DNA of 49,221 nt from positions 1-49,221 of the forward strand of contig JAKQIY010000027.1 in assembly GCA_029561455.1 (NCBI GenBank), in the 5' to 3' direction. Each line of letters starts with the position of its first letter. The first letter of the stretch is position 1. The notes under the pieces are model-generated. The model made no database searches. It was not told the DNA's origin and saw only the letters and a list, made by a program, of their open reading frames with translations. Origin of the DNA: a bacterium. Lineage in GTDB: Bacteria; Zhuqueibacterota; Zhuqueibacteria; Residuimicrobiales; Krinioviventaceae. Shown piece by piece: positions 34,130-42,800 of the stretch. The position numbers and the translations under genes were made by a program.

Positions 34130-35551
34130 TTAGCTGTTTTTAGATTTTAATGCATCCATTAATTTTTTATGAATATTATCAAACGGGCCGTTGCTAAAGG
34201 TGATTACCTTGTCGCCTGTCTGTAAATGTTCTACAAGGTAGGCAACCATAGCCGCTGTATCTTGCAGATGCGCCGCCTGTTTACCGCTCTGTACCAGGTC
34301 TGCGGCAAGCTGCGCACAGGAGAACAATTCCCCTGCCGGAACCTTGTCCGGCCGGTTTACCGGCGGAACAAGGATATAGTCGGCATCCTGAAAAACACCA
34401 ACAAATTCTTTTTGAAAAATATTGCGTCTGGTGGTTGCCGAACGCGGTTCATATAGAGCAAAAATCCGTTCCCGCGGGAACCGGGCGCGGAACGCCGCCA
34501 GAGTCTCTTTTATGGCTGTTGGATGATGGCCAAAATCATCATATAGCTCCACACCGCAGGCTTCGCCAACATATTCCAATCTGCGTTTAATTCCCTTGAA
34601 TTCGCGCAGGGCGGCAAGAATTACTTCCATTTTAATCCCGGCATGATCGGCCACGGCCATAGCCGCCAGCGCGTTGCGGATATTATGCCCCCCGGCCAAA
34701 GGCAACACCGTTCGGCCCAGCTTTTCACCGCGCCGGACGACCAAAAATTCCGAACCTGTAGCGGTGGCAACAACCTGCTCCGCCCGCCAGTCCGCCTGGG
34801 GTGAATCGCCAAAGGTTACCACCGGACAAAATGCCTTGCCGCTCACTTCCACGGCGGCTTCATTATCGCGGCATACCACCAGCAAGCCGTTGCGGGGAAT
34901 TAAATTGACAAAACGGCGAAACGCCAGTTTTATATCATCGAGTGATTTATATATATCGGCGTGATCAAATTCTATATTATTTATAATACCAATATCCGGC
35001 ATATACCGCAGGAACTTGGCAGCCTTGTCAAAAAAAGCGGAATCATACTCATCGCCTTCCAGAATAAAATCTCCGCCGCCGCCTACCTGGTACCCCCGGC
35101 CAAAATTAAGCGGTATACCGCCGATCATAAAACCGGGATTTTTACCGGCATAATCAAATATCCACGCGACCAGCGAGGTAGTGGTCGTTTTACCATGCGT
35201 ACCGGTAACGACGATGGAACGATTGCCGCGGATCATAAAATCACGCAGCGCCTCCGGCAGGGACATGTAGGGTAAATGGCGGTCTAAAATTTCTTCAATC
35301 TCCACATTGCCGCGCGATATTACATTGCCGACAATAATCAGGTCGGGCGCCGGGTCCAGGTGCGCCGGATCGAAACCCTTGAATACGGGAATTTGCTGCT
35401 CTTCAAGGAAGGTACTCATCGGCGGATAAAGGTTCTCATCCGACCCATATATATCATAGCCCTTTTTCTTTAACATGGCGGCCAGCGATGCCATCGCCGT
35501 TCCGCAGATAGCTAAAAAATAAATTCTGTTACTTTTACTTTTTGTGCTCAT
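34130..35551 (-). CDS. mpl: UDP-N-acetylmuramate:L-Ala-gamma-D-Glu-meso-DAP ligase (peptide recycling)
   Basis: Protein of 473 aa, usual for Mpl, which rejoins recycled murein tripeptide to UDP-MurNAc with ATP in the cytoplasm. N-terminal Mur Rossmann domain (IYFLAICGTAMASLAAMLKKKGY..GSD), central ATPase with P-loop GTHGKTTTTS (117-126), GDEYDSAFFDK (typical of Mpl rather than MurC), NIEFDHADIY, and the C-terminal ligase domain with DDFGHHPTAI and ALYEPRSAT. It implies DAP-type peptidoglycan and cell-wall recycling. It lies 12 bp after the rodZ-like gene. Confidence 0.93.
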   Translation of the reverse strand: MSTKSKSNRIYFLAICGTAMASLAAMLKKKGYDIYGSDENLYPPMSTFLEEQQIPVFKGFDPAHLDPAPDLIIVGNVISRGNVEIEEILDRHLPYMSLPEALRDFMIRGNRSIVVTGTHGKTTTTSLVAWIFDYAGKNPGFMIGGIPLNFGRGYQVGGGGDFILEGDEYDSAFFDKAAKFLRYMPDIGIINNIEFDHADIYKSLDDIKLAFRRFVNLIPRNGLLVVCRDNEAAVEVSGKAFCPVVTFGDSPQADWRAEQVVATATGSEFLVVRRGEKLGRTVLPLAGGHNIRNALAAMAVADHAGIKMEVILAALREFKGIKRRLEYVGEACGVELYDDFGHHPTAIKETLAAFRARFPRERIFALYEPRSATTRRNIFQKEFVGVFQDADYILVPPVNRPDKVPAGELFSCAQLAADLVQSGKQAAHLQDTAAMVAYLVEHLQTGDKVITFSNGPFDNIHKKLMDALKSKNS

Positions 35552-35563
35552 AATCCATCTTTA

Positions 35564-36805
35564 TTAATTTGTGCTCACGCCCATCGCTTTGGGAAATTGT
35601 GTCTTTTTTATAGTTTTAATACCATCCCGGTCGATTTGAAGATTGGTAATAACGCCGCTTTGCGGCAGTGCGCCAAGAAAATTGCCATCCATGAACAAAT
35701 GAATGCCGCCGGCATTGCCGGTACGCATATAAAACCGGTCATACCCCTGCCAGGTCTTTTCATCGCCCGGCGCAAAAATGCCTTCTTCCGCCAGACTGTC
35801 GTTATATACGATCCGTAGCCATGCTGAATCGGAAACTTCGACGCGCAGCGATAATAATTGACGCGCTGCTTCCGGCGCTTTAACCTCAGCCACAGGCGGT
35901 GTAGCTGCCGGCAGCAAGGTATCGCCGGGGACTGGAGTAACCTGTTGCAAGGTATCCACCTGTACGGATACTGCTTGTGGCTGCATCATCGCTTTGAGTT
36001 CGGCAACCTGTTTTTTAAACTGCCGCTCCGGCACGATCCAGAAAATGATGACCAGGGCGAAAATTAAAAACAGTATGCCAAAAATAAACACACTGTAAAA
36101 ACGTAAAAACAGTATAATTTCTTCAAACCAGCTTGATTTTTTCTCCCGCCGGGTGACGGGTACTTGCGTTACTTTTTCTACTGTAACGGTCGGGGCTGGT
36201 TTATCTTTAGCGACTGGCCCCGGTTTGATCTCTATTGCCGCCGGTGGTTCTACCGCTTGCGGGGTTTCACTTATCGCCGGGGCAGGTTGGGTGCTTTTTT
36301 TGTCATCCGGTTTCTGTTTTGTTTTCTTTTTGGCGACCGGGGCCGGCTCACTGTCGGGCGGTTTTGCTTCCGGTTGCGGAGGCGGTATCTCCTGGTCCAA
36401 ATTGATTACCGGCTCCTCTGCTTTGGCGGGGGCGGCTCTCTCTACCGGTTTTACCGGTATTTCCTGCTCTTCTTTTGACGGCGGCGGCGACGGTTGGTCA
36501 TAGTTCTTTTGCACAGACGCGGGTTTACTGTCATGTGCCGGGCCGTCAACATCCCGGACAAATGAAGCGTAATATTTACGCAAGATCACCCCGGAATCGA
36601 GCCCCAGTTCCACCGCAATGGCAGATAAATAGGCCTTTACATAAGCGCTGGGTAAAAAGTCAAAAACGCCGTTCTCAATATGGGTTATATTTTTAACGGC
36701 TATTTTCGTCCGCTCGGACAATTGGGCAACAGTCAGCCCTTTATCTTCGCGCTGCTGCGCCAGTTCCCGGCCCAGTTCCAGTTTTTTATTTTTTTCATTC
36801 TTCAT
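35564..36805 (-). CDS. RodZ-like HTH membrane protein
   Basis: Protein of 413 aa. Residues ~8-75 form the HTH_25 domain of RodZ (LAQQREDKGLTVAQLSERTKI..IENGVFDFLPSAYVKAYLSAIA). It is followed by a long Pro/Glu/Lys-rich linker (~90-220), one membrane helix (VFIFGILFLIFALVIIFWIV, near residue 240), a second linker, and a C-terminal beta domain of the DUF4115 type (SLRVEVSDSAWLRIVYN..GALPQSGVITNLQIDRDG). RodZ connects MreB to the envelope and supports rod shape. Its start overlaps the end of maf by 11 bp. Confidence 0.88.
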   Translation of the reverse strand: MKNEKNKKLELGRELAQQREDKGLTVAQLSERTKIAVKNITHIENGVFDFLPSAYVKAYLSAIAVELGLDSGVILRKYYASFVRDVDGPAHDSKPASVQKNYDQPSPPPSKEEQEIPVKPVERAAPAKAEEPVINLDQEIPPPQPEAKPPDSEPAPVAKKKTKQKPDDKKSTQPAPAISETPQAVEPPAAIEIKPGPVAKDKPAPTVTVEKVTQVPVTRREKKSSWFEEIILFLRFYSVFIFGILFLIFALVIIFWIVPERQFKKQVAELKAMMQPQAVSVQVDTLQQVTPVPGDTLLPAATPPVAEVKAPEAARQLLSLRVEVSDSAWLRIVYNDSLAEEGIFAPGDEKTWQGYDRFYMRTGNAGGIHLFMDGNFLGALPQSGVITNLQIDRDGIKTIKKTQFPKAMGVSTN

Positions 36806-37418
36806 AATTCAAATTCATCAGGTTTAATAACGCCAGGTAGAATTTACTAACCGGAAATCCTACCACATTATAAAAACAGCCGTCAATCCGGTCGGCAAAG
36901 ATTGCGCTTTGATCCTGAATGCCGTAAGCGCCGGCTTTGTCGAATGGGCTGGCGGTATTAATATAGCCCTGAATTTCCCAGCTCCGCAGCATGCGAAAAT
37001 GGACATTTGTCATTTCAAAGCCGGTCACCGATTTCCCTTCCGGCTGCTGCACAATTGCAAATCCGGTGTAAACCTGGTGCGTTCTGCCGCTGAGGCGCGA
37101 CAGCATGTCCCTGGCATGTTCCGCATCACGGGGTTTACCCAGAATTTCGCCATCCAGCACCACGATCGTATCGGCGCCGATCACCAGGCCATATTCCAGG
37201 GAATTGGCAATTTCGCGCGCTTTGGCCAGCGAAAGTACCTGTACATGCCGCTCCGGTTCGCTGATCGCAATGGAATCTTCATCATAATTACTGGGACAAA
37301 CCCGGAATTGCAGTCCCATTAGCTTTAACAACTGGGCGCGGCGCGGCGATTGCGAAGCCAGCACCACATTCCGGGCATTGATATTGTCAATGATCTCTGT
37401 ATATTTATCTTTTTTCAT
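36795..37418 (-). CDS. maf: Maf-like nucleoside triphosphate pyrophosphatase
   Basis: Protein of 207 aa. Motifs of the Maf family: [19 protein letters not shown] near the N-terminus, [18 protein letters not shown], and [14 protein letters not shown]. Later [14 protein letters not shown] carries the catalytic-site residues. Maf hydrolyses modified or non-canonical dTTP/UTP-type nucleotides and keeps them out of nucleic acid. About 15 residues at the N-terminus extend beyond the usual length. Its start overlaps the dtd stop region (37405-37418). Confidence 0.93.
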   Translation of the reverse strand: MKKDKYTEIIDNINARNVVLASQSPRRAQLLKLMGLQFRVCPSNYDEDSIAISEPERHVQVLSLAKAREIANSLEYGLVIGADTIVVLDGEILGKPRDAEHARDMLSRLSGRTHQVYTGFAIVQQPEGKSVTGFEMTNVHFRMLRSWEIQGYINTASPFDKAGAYGIQDQSAIFADRIDGCFYNVVGFPVSKFYLALLNLMNLNYEE

Positions 37419-37854
37419 CGCTATCCAGCATAATGGTCACCGGCCCGTCGTTGTAAATGCTCACCAGCATATTTGCGCCAAAAATGCCCGTTGCCACTTT
37501 TAAACCGGTTTCCTGTAATAATTGCACAAACTTTTCATAGAGCGGCTCGGAAATATCCGGGGGCGCTGCATCTGTAAATCCCGGCCGGCGGCCTCTGCGG
37601 CAATCCGCATACAAGGTAAACTGCGATATGGCCAGTAATTCTGCGCCAACATCCAGAGCGGACAGGTTGAATTTCCCGGCGGCATCGGAGAATATGCGCA
37701 AGTTGACGATTTTCTCCGCCAGCATGGCGGCTTGTGCAGCGCTGTCGGTGTTGGTCACTCCCAACAACACAACCAGCCCCTTGCCGATCTCGCCGGTTAT
37801 TTTACCTTCAATGGTCACCGAAGCATGGGTGACGCGCTGTATCAATGCCCGCAT
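37405..37854 (-). CDS. dtd: D-aminoacyl-tRNA deacylase
   Basis: Protein of 149 aa, the standard Dtd length. It starts [19 protein letters not shown] and has both signature motifs: [15 protein letters not shown] (Ser-Gln-x-x of the active site) and [11 protein letters not shown] (the Gly-cisPro loop in NxGPVT). It removes D-amino acids wrongly attached to tRNA. It lies 13 bp after the UbiA-family gene and overlaps maf, so it is part of the operon. Confidence 0.95.
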   Translation of the reverse strand: MRALIQRVTHASVTIEGKITGEIGKGLVVLLGVTNTDSAAQAAMLAEKIVNLRIFSDAAGKFNLSALDVGAELLAISQFTLYADCRRGRRPGFTDAAPPDISEPLYEKFVQLLQETGLKVATGIFGANMLVSIYNDGPVTIMLDSDEKR

Positions 37855-37867
37855 CTAACTCTAATCC

Positions 37868-38680
37868 TTACCAGCGGCCGGCAAATATTGCCAGCAAACC
37901 GATCATCATATCTGCTTTTAATAATGTACTCAATTGCGAAAAACTTGCACGGGTGGTTTTTCGCCATAATTTGATCATTGTATATAACAACACTGTATTT
38001 ACACCGCTCACCACAATCAACAGGTACCATAATCCATATATTCCAGCCGCATAGGGAATGACCGTTAACAGGAACAATAATACAAAAGTAACCGTTACCA
38101 GCCGCCGGGCCGGCGCCAGACCATACCTGACCGGCAAAGTAAGGGCGTTTTGTTGTTCATCGCCTTGCACATCTTCCATGTCTTTGATGATCTCCCGGCC
38201 AAAGTGCATGAAAAAAGCAAAGACCGCAGGAATGATAGCATTTTTAATATAACCGGCCGCGATGCCGCCGTAAATAAACGCCAGTGCTGTGGTAACACTA
38301 ACCACCAGGTTGCCGAAAATAACGGTGCGTTTTAACCTGGCGCTGTAAAAATACAGCAAAACTGAAGAAAGTGCGGCAATAATTACCGCTGCTTTATTGA
38401 CAAACAAGGCCGCCGCTATACCCGCGGCAAATAAAAAAAACGCATACACTAATGCCGCTGTGGCGCTAACCATTCCTGCCGGTAACGGCCGGTTCGGCTT
38501 GTTGATCCGGTCTATTTCAATATCAAAAAAATCATTAATTGTATTCGCAGCCGCAGTGATCAATCCGCCGGACAAACAGGCGGCAATGATGCGGGTATCT
38601 ATGCCCGTACTGCCGCAAATTACTGCCGCCACCAGGATGGATAACATGGAAATAACCACATTAACCGGCCTGGTTAGCAA
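37868..38680 (-). CDS. UbiA-family prenyltransferase, digeranylgeranylglyceryl-phosphate synthase-like
   Basis: Integral membrane protein of about 270 aa or slightly more. Both Asp-rich prenyl-diphosphate motifs are present: NDFFDIEID (49-57) followed by RINKPNRPLPAG, and KDMEDVQGDEQ (Asp167, Asp170, Asp174) with the LPVRYG ending. The NKPNRPLP and KDMEDVxGD forms are those of the group that attaches a second geranylgeranyl chain in archaeal ether-lipid synthesis; FCB bacteria are known to carry homologues. The start is uncertain: the frame has no ATG or GTG. TTG at 38680 is listed, but family members usually have residues before LLTRPVN. A strong AAGGAGG (about 38722-38728) precedes an in-frame ATC at about 38714-38716. 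Confidence 0.85.
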   Translation of the reverse strand: MLTRPVNVVISMLSILVAAVICGSTGIDTRIIAACLSGGLITAAANTINDFFDIEIDRINKPNRPLPAGMVSATAALVYAFFLFAAGIAAALFVNKAAVIIAALSSVLLYFYSARLKRTVIFGNLVVSVTTALAFIYGGIAAGYIKNAIIPAVFAFFMHFGREIIKDMEDVQGDEQQNALTLPVRYGLAPARRLVTVTFVLLFLLTVIPYAAGIYGLWYLLIVVSGVNTVLLYTMIKLWRKTTRASFSQLSTLLKADMMIGLLAIFAGRW

Positions 38681-38842
38681 CAGAAATCCACGAACATGTA
38701 CACTAAACCGGGAGATAAGGCCTCCTTATTTGCTATTAAACAGATAATATAGCATTTAACTTTTGTAAAAGCAAGCAGATTTGCTTAAAATACATGGTGG
38801 TTTACATCTCCCCCGCTTTGGCTCCCCTTGCAACAACAAAAA

Positions 38843-39583
38843 TCACACCGGATTCGGCACATCAATAAAAGTAACCTGCACCGGAAAACGGGCGGCTATA
38901 TGATCGCCCAACGCGATTATGCCGGGCTTTTCTGTGGCATAATGACCGGCGGCAAAAAAATGAATATGCCCTTCCCGCGCCAGGTGCATCACCGCTTCCG
39001 ATACTTCGCCGGTAATATAAGCATCCAGACCGTTCTCGATCGCCAGGGTAATATCGCGTTGCGCCGCCCCGGAACTGATGGCAATGCGGTTGATCTTGGA
39101 CGGCCCGAACGGAAATACCAGGGGATCGGTTTGGTAATAGCGTTGCACATTGTGCAACAATTCCTCAAAACTGCACAGTTCAATTGCCCCCTGCACGCCG
39201 ACATGGCCAAAACTTTTACTATCTTTCAGGCCAAAGGCATTGGCAGCCATAGCATTATTGCCGACCACCGGGTGCTTGTCCAGCGGTAAATGATACGCAA
39301 ACAGGTTCATATCGTGCTGTAATAACAACTTTAATCTTTTCTTAAAGCTGCCCTTCACCACATGGCTCTCTTTATCCCACAACAGCCCGTGATGAACAAT
39401 TACCGCATCGGCGTCCATAGCCGCCGCCCTTTCCAGCAATTGCACACATAGCGATACCCCGGTAGCTATTTTATCTATTTCCTCGCGGCCTTCAACCTGC
39501 AAGCCCTGCGGTCCGTAATCATCAAAATCGGCAATTGCCAGGTATTCATTAAGGTAACGCAGTAATTCATTACGCAAAATCAT
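38843..39583 (-). CDS. Nif3-like dinuclear metal-centre protein
   Basis: Protein of 246 aa, close to the short form of the Nif3/YbgI family (GTP cyclohydrolase I type 2 homologues). Seen: DDYGPQGLQVEG, then AVIVHHGLLW with metal-binding His-His, AYHLPLDKHPVVGNNAMAA, the C-terminal ITGEVSEAVMHLA and FFAAGHYATEKPGI with the last His/Glu ligands. These proteins form toroidal hexamers with two metal ions; the role is unsettled. It lies 16 bp after the oxidoreductase gene. A 160-bp gap separates it from the UbiA gene. Confidence 0.92.
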   Translation of the reverse strand: MILRNELLRYLNEYLAIADFDDYGPQGLQVEGREEIDKIATGVSLCVQLLERAAAMDADAVIVHHGLLWDKESHVVKGSFKKRLKLLLQHDMNLFAYHLPLDKHPVVGNNAMAANAFGLKDSKSFGHVGVQGAIELCSFEELLHNVQRYYQTDPLVFPFGPSKINRIAISSGAAQRDITLAIENGLDAYITGEVSEAVMHLAREGHIHFFAAGHYATEKPGIIALGDHIAARFPVQVTFIDVPNPV

Positions 39584-39599
39584 ATTCTCTCACCTCAAA

Positions 39600-40625
39600 T
39601 TATAAATAAACCGGGCTGTTTTCCCGGGATGATTCGTAAATAGCCAATACCAGTTGCAGCGCGCGGCGCGCCTCGCCGCCGTTGACCAGCGGTTCGCGTT
39701 TTTCACGAATAGCGCCGATAATATCGGTAAATTCGCGTTCAAACGGCTGCACATCGATAGCCATCGGCGCGCTGGCTCCCCCGGTAACCGGCCCGGTATC
39801 GCGGCTGGGCTCGGCGCCCCGGTAATGCAGTAAGGCCAGTTTTTCGCCCTCCAGGATCGCCGTCCCATCGGCGCCGTGAATTTCCAAACGGGCCGGCAAG
39901 CCGGGGTAAATTGCGGTTGATGCCTGAATAACACCCGTGGCGCCGCTGCTAAATTCCAGCAAAGCCATGCCGATATCCTCAACCTCGATATCATGCGCCA
40001 CAGTGGCGGTTTTACCAGTTACCCGCTGCACCGGGCCCATGACCGAAAGCAGCAGATCAATAAAATGGATTGCCTGGTTAATGAACGGCCCGCCGCCGTC
40101 TAATTGTTTTGTGCCGCGCCAGGCGGCGCTATGGTAATAATCCATTGAGCGATACCATTTGACGCTGACCTCGCCGTGCAGCAATTTGCCCAATTTACCC
40201 TGCGCCTTAATTTCATAAATCTTTTGCATGGCATCCAGAAAGCGATACTGGCTGATGACCGCCAGGGTAACCCCGGCCTGCCGGCATTCCCGGATCAACG
40301 CATCGGCCTTTTCCAGGGTAACATCGATCGGTTTTTCGACAACAACATGCTTGCCGGCCCGGGCCGCGGCCAGTCCATATTCGGCATGCAAACCGGAAGG
40401 CACAACAATATCCACCACCTCGACCGCCGGGTCATCCAAAATATCCGTATACCTGGTTGTCCATGGAATCTGGAACGACCCGGCAAAAGCGCGGGTTTTC
40501 TCCGCATTCGGGCCACAAACACGCACAACCTCCGCCGTGCCGGTCTGCCGTAATGCCTTAACATGATGGGCGGCAACCGCGCCGCTTCCGGCCAGCGCAA
40601 ATTTCAAGGGCGCCTGTTGGTTCAT
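39600..40625 (-). CDS. Gfo/Idh/MocA-family oxidoreductase
   Basis: Protein of 341 aa. The N-terminal Rossmann fold LKFALAGSGAVAAHHVKAL binds NAD(P), and the signature VVVEKPIDVTLEKA contains the conserved EKP Lys. The C-terminal alpha/beta domain includes YRFLDAMQKIYEIKAQGKLG and GGPFINQAIHFIDLLLSVMG with the catalytic-type His. Members oxidise or reduce sugars, inositols and related compounds. Lacking neighbours of a known pathway, the substrate cannot be assigned. It is 17 bp downstream of the nitroreductase gene. Confidence 0.92.
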   Translation of the reverse strand: MNQQAPLKFALAGSGAVAAHHVKALRQTGTAEVVRVCGPNAEKTRAFAGSFQIPWTTRYTDILDDPAVEVVDIVVPSGLHAEYGLAAARAGKHVVVEKPIDVTLEKADALIRECRQAGVTLAVISQYRFLDAMQKIYEIKAQGKLGKLLHGEVSVKWYRSMDYYHSAAWRGTKQLDGGGPFINQAIHFIDLLLSVMGPVQRVTGKTATVAHDIEVEDIGMALLEFSSGATGVIQASTAIYPGLPARLEIHGADGTAILEGEKLALLHYRGAEPSRDTGPVTGGASAPMAIDVQPFEREFTDIIGAIREKREPLVNGGEARRALQLVLAIYESSRENSPVYL

Positions 40626-40642
40626 CCAGTCTTTTCCCGCAC

Positions 40643-41221
40643 CTAAAATCCGTTATGGTGCAAAACTTCATCCAGACTGCGCTTGGGCACATGCAGGCGG
40701 CCTTTATCATCCTTGTAATAATCCGTAGATTGGGTCAAAGGTTCAGCGACCGGGTCTTCGTCCGGGTAACCCAAACCCAATACAGAATCAACTTTAAAAT
40801 TTTCAGGAATGTGAAAGGCCTCTGTAACATAAGGGCGGTTCACCGAAGCGATCCAGCAGCTGCCGATACCCTCTTCCAGCGCGGCCAGGATCATATTCTC
40901 CACCGCGGCGCCGACATCATGATTCGTCCATGCCGTTTCCAGCGCTTTATTGGCAAGGATCACAATAAAAGCCACCGGCTGCTGATGTTCAGCCGGCCTG
41001 CCGGAATTGTTCGGCAGCAGCCGCGCCCACTGGGTATGACCAAACAGGGCGTTGACCTGGTCTTTATCATCGATAATAATATATTGCAATGGCTGCATGT
41101 TGGTGGCGGAAGGGGCCAGCCGCGCAGTATCGACGAGCTTTTTCAATGTGTCAAAGGGAATTGGCGTTTGTTTAAAGCGGCGGATCGATCTGCGCCTGGT
41201 GATTAATGAATATACCGACAT
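40643..41221 (-). CDS. Nitroreductase-family flavoprotein
   Basis: Protein of 192 aa with the nitroreductase fold: ITRRRSIRRFKQTPI (FMN phosphate contacts at the N-terminus), ARLAPSATNMQPLQYIII, and AAVENMILAALEEGIGSCWIAS with the C-terminal FMN-binding GLGYPDEDP. FMN-dependent NAD(P)H oxidoreductases of this type act on nitro compounds, quinones or flavins; the true substrate is unknown. It is the first gene of the long minus-strand operon, diverging from 41420 across ~200 bp that must hold both promoters. Confidence 0.9.
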   Translation of the reverse strand: MSVYSLITRRRSIRRFKQTPIPFDTLKKLVDTARLAPSATNMQPLQYIIIDDKDQVNALFGHTQWARLLPNNSGRPAEHQQPVAFIVILANKALETAWTNHDVGAAVENMILAALEEGIGSCWIASVNRPYVTEAFHIPENFKVDSVLGLGYPDEDPVAEPLTQSTDYYKDDKGRLHVPKRSLDEVLHHNGF

Positions 41222-41419
41222 GCGGCTCTCCTTTCAATTGTTTGTTAAATTTAGAGTTTAAACAGAAAAATACAAGTGATTTTTTTTGACCCTTGTTTGC
41301 CCGGTCGTTATAAACAAGCAGATTTCTTTACATGTTTTTTTCATTTTTCTGTAACTGTTACTCATTGCCTGCGTACTAGAAAGTAGATGATTCAGGTACC
41401 AGCCAGAAAGGAGTACACT

Positions 41420-41821
41420 ATGAACACGAATACTACAATCCAAACGGAACCGGTTGAAAACGCCCGTTGTAAACGTCATAACGGCCATAAAGACTGGTTA
41501 AGCGGTATTGTTACAGGAATAATTTTTGTTTTGGCAGGTGGCTGGCTATTACTAGACACGCATGTTTATCTGTACGCCGGTTGGTTTTGGTGGTTTGTTT
41601 TCTCGGCAGGGATTGTCATGCTGGGTGAAGCGGCCATCAGGGCTATCTATCCGCAGTTCAATGGGCGGTTTAATCGCACCCTGGTCTGGGGTGCAATTTG
41701 GGCCACCATCGGCGCCAGCAACATTTTTGACTTTGAAAATATCTGGCCTCTGGCATTGATCTTTATCGGACTAATTATGATCCTGCACAGCCAAAAAATA
41801 CTTGTAAAACGTACTGCATAG
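41420..41821 (+). CDS. Small membrane protein (DUF5668/LiaF-N-like)
   Basis: 133 aa from the ATG at 41420, chosen because AAAGGAG lies eight bases upstream; an ATG at 41387 is in frame but has no SD. A basic, cysteine-containing head is followed by four hydrophobic helices in two pairs: GIVTGIIFVLAGGWLLL, WFWWFVFSAGIVMLG, TLVWGAIWATIGASNIF and IWPLALIFIGLIMIL. The pattern resembles the N-terminal membrane domain of stress-response LiaF/DUF5668 proteins. Role unknown. A GC-rich hairpin (TCCCGC..GCGGGA, about 41837-41863) follows the stop. Confidence 0.75.
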   Translation: MNTNTTIQTEPVENARCKRHNGHKDWLSGIVTGIIFVLAGGWLLLDTHVYLYAGWFWWFVFSAGIVMLGEAAIRAIYPQFNGRFNRTLVWGAIWATIGASNIFDFENIWPLALIFIGLIMILHSQKILVKRTA

Positions 41822-41940
41822 TAACTGACCCCCGGCAATTCCCGCTCCTCTACGGGGCGGGATAGCTTTAATAACAGAACTTCCTCTTTTACATACCTCT
41901 GCGATCATACATAACCCGGTTTCAAAATCCCAAAAATGAT

Positions 41941-41970
41941 TTGGAAAATTTAATATTTATTTTATATTAT
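41941..41970 (+). promoter_or_regulatory. Possible promoter of the EIIA-like gene
   Basis: TTGGAA at 41941-41946 and TATTAT at 41965-41970, 18 bases apart, in an AT-rich stretch directly before the AAGGAGA site of the next gene. Confidence 0.3.
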
Positions 41971-41992
41971 AAAATAATAATAAGGAGATTTT

Positions 41993-42463
41993 ATGAACCT
42001 TTGTGATCTTCTTTCCAAAGAAGTAATCCGGATTCCACTGAAAAACACCGAAAAGAACCAGATCATTGAAGAGATGGTTGATCTTTTGGCGCAAAACAAC
42101 AAGTTAAAAGATCGCAACATGGTGCTGGAAGCGGTTCTGGATCGCGAACGGGTAATGAGCACCGGCATGGGCGACGGCGTGGCAATTCCGCACGCCAAAA
42201 GCGATGGCGTCGAGACCCTGGTTATCGCCTTTGGAATTACGATCAAGGATGTCGATTTTAAATCGATCGACGAAAAACCGGTTCGTTTAATTTTCCTGCT
42301 GGTAGGCCCGGTGGATCAAACCGGCCCGCATTTAAAAGCGTTGAGCAGAATTTCCCGTTTAATGCATCGCAAAGAATTTCGCGACCGCCTTGCCAATGCC
42401 CGCAACAGCGAGGAAGTGATCGAGGCAATTACCAGGGAAGAACAAAAATATTTTTCCATGTAA
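41993..42463 (+). CDS. PTS EIIA (fructose/nitrogen-type) domain protein
   Basis: Protein of 156 aa consisting of one EIIA domain of the PtsN/fructose class. The phosphorylated His is His67 in GVAIPHAKSDGV. Other conserved parts are VLDRERVMSTGMGDG and LIFLLVGPVDQTGPHLKALSRISRLM. No PTS permease, HPr or EI gene is nearby, so a regulatory role like that of PtsN is more likely than sugar uptake. AAGGAGA precedes the ATG, and a terminator follows at 42493. Confidence 0.92.
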   Translation: MNLCDLLSKEVIRIPLKNTEKNQIIEEMVDLLAQNNKLKDRNMVLEAVLDRERVMSTGMGDGVAIPHAKSDGVETLVIAFGITIKDVDFKSIDEKPVRLIFLLVGPVDQTGPHLKALSRISRLMHRKEFRDRLANARNSEEVIEAITREEQKYFSM

Positions 42464-42492
42464 GAGCGCGTTAACATAATTTGCATCCGGAC

Positions 42493-42520
42493 GGGTCTCT
42501 TTTGCAGACCCTTTATTTTT
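42493..42520 (+). terminator. Terminator after the EIIA gene
   Basis: GGGTCT (42493-42498) pairs with AGACCC (42506-42511), followed by TTTATTTTT. Confidence 0.8.
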
Positions 42521-42536
42521 ACAGGACACTCTTGTT

Positions 42537-42782
42537 ATGACAAAAGAAAAAGATCACGACCTGGTTGAACTGCAATCCCTGCCGGGCATTATCTATGCGG
42601 AAATGGTGCAAAAAGCCCTGGAAGAAGAAGGTATTCAATCCATGATCAAAAGCGATGTGTTCAGCTCAGTGATGCAAACCCGAGGCGCCAATATTAGCGG
42701 CGATTCCTGCCGGCTTTTGGTGCATAAACAGGATGCCCCCAGGGCTCTTGAAATATTACATACCATGATGGATCATTTTTAG
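42537..42782 (+). CDS. DUF2007-family small protein
   Basis: Protein of 81 aa with the DUF2007 outline: DLVELQSLPGIIYAEMVQKALEEEGIQSMIKSD at the start and a CRLLVHKQDAPRALEIL ending, a ferredoxin-like alpha/beta fold. These proteins are thought to be PII-like signalling or regulatory factors, without proven function. It lies 18 bp before hisS on the same strand and is probably cotranscribed. Confidence 0.85.
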   Translation: MTKEKDHDLVELQSLPGIIYAEMVQKALEEEGIQSMIKSDVFSSVMQTRGANISGDSCRLLVHKQDAPRALEILHTMMDHF

Positions 42783-42800
42783 CAGCAATTCGAGAGGACC

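Noticed and set aside
38690-38696. ATG at about 38694-38696 (minus) as start of the UbiA gene
   Set aside because: It is out of frame and reaches a stop after seven codons.
41993-42463. EIIA gene as part of a sugar-uptake PTS
   Set aside because: No EI, HPr, EIIB or EIIC gene is nearby, and a terminator isolates it from the next gene.
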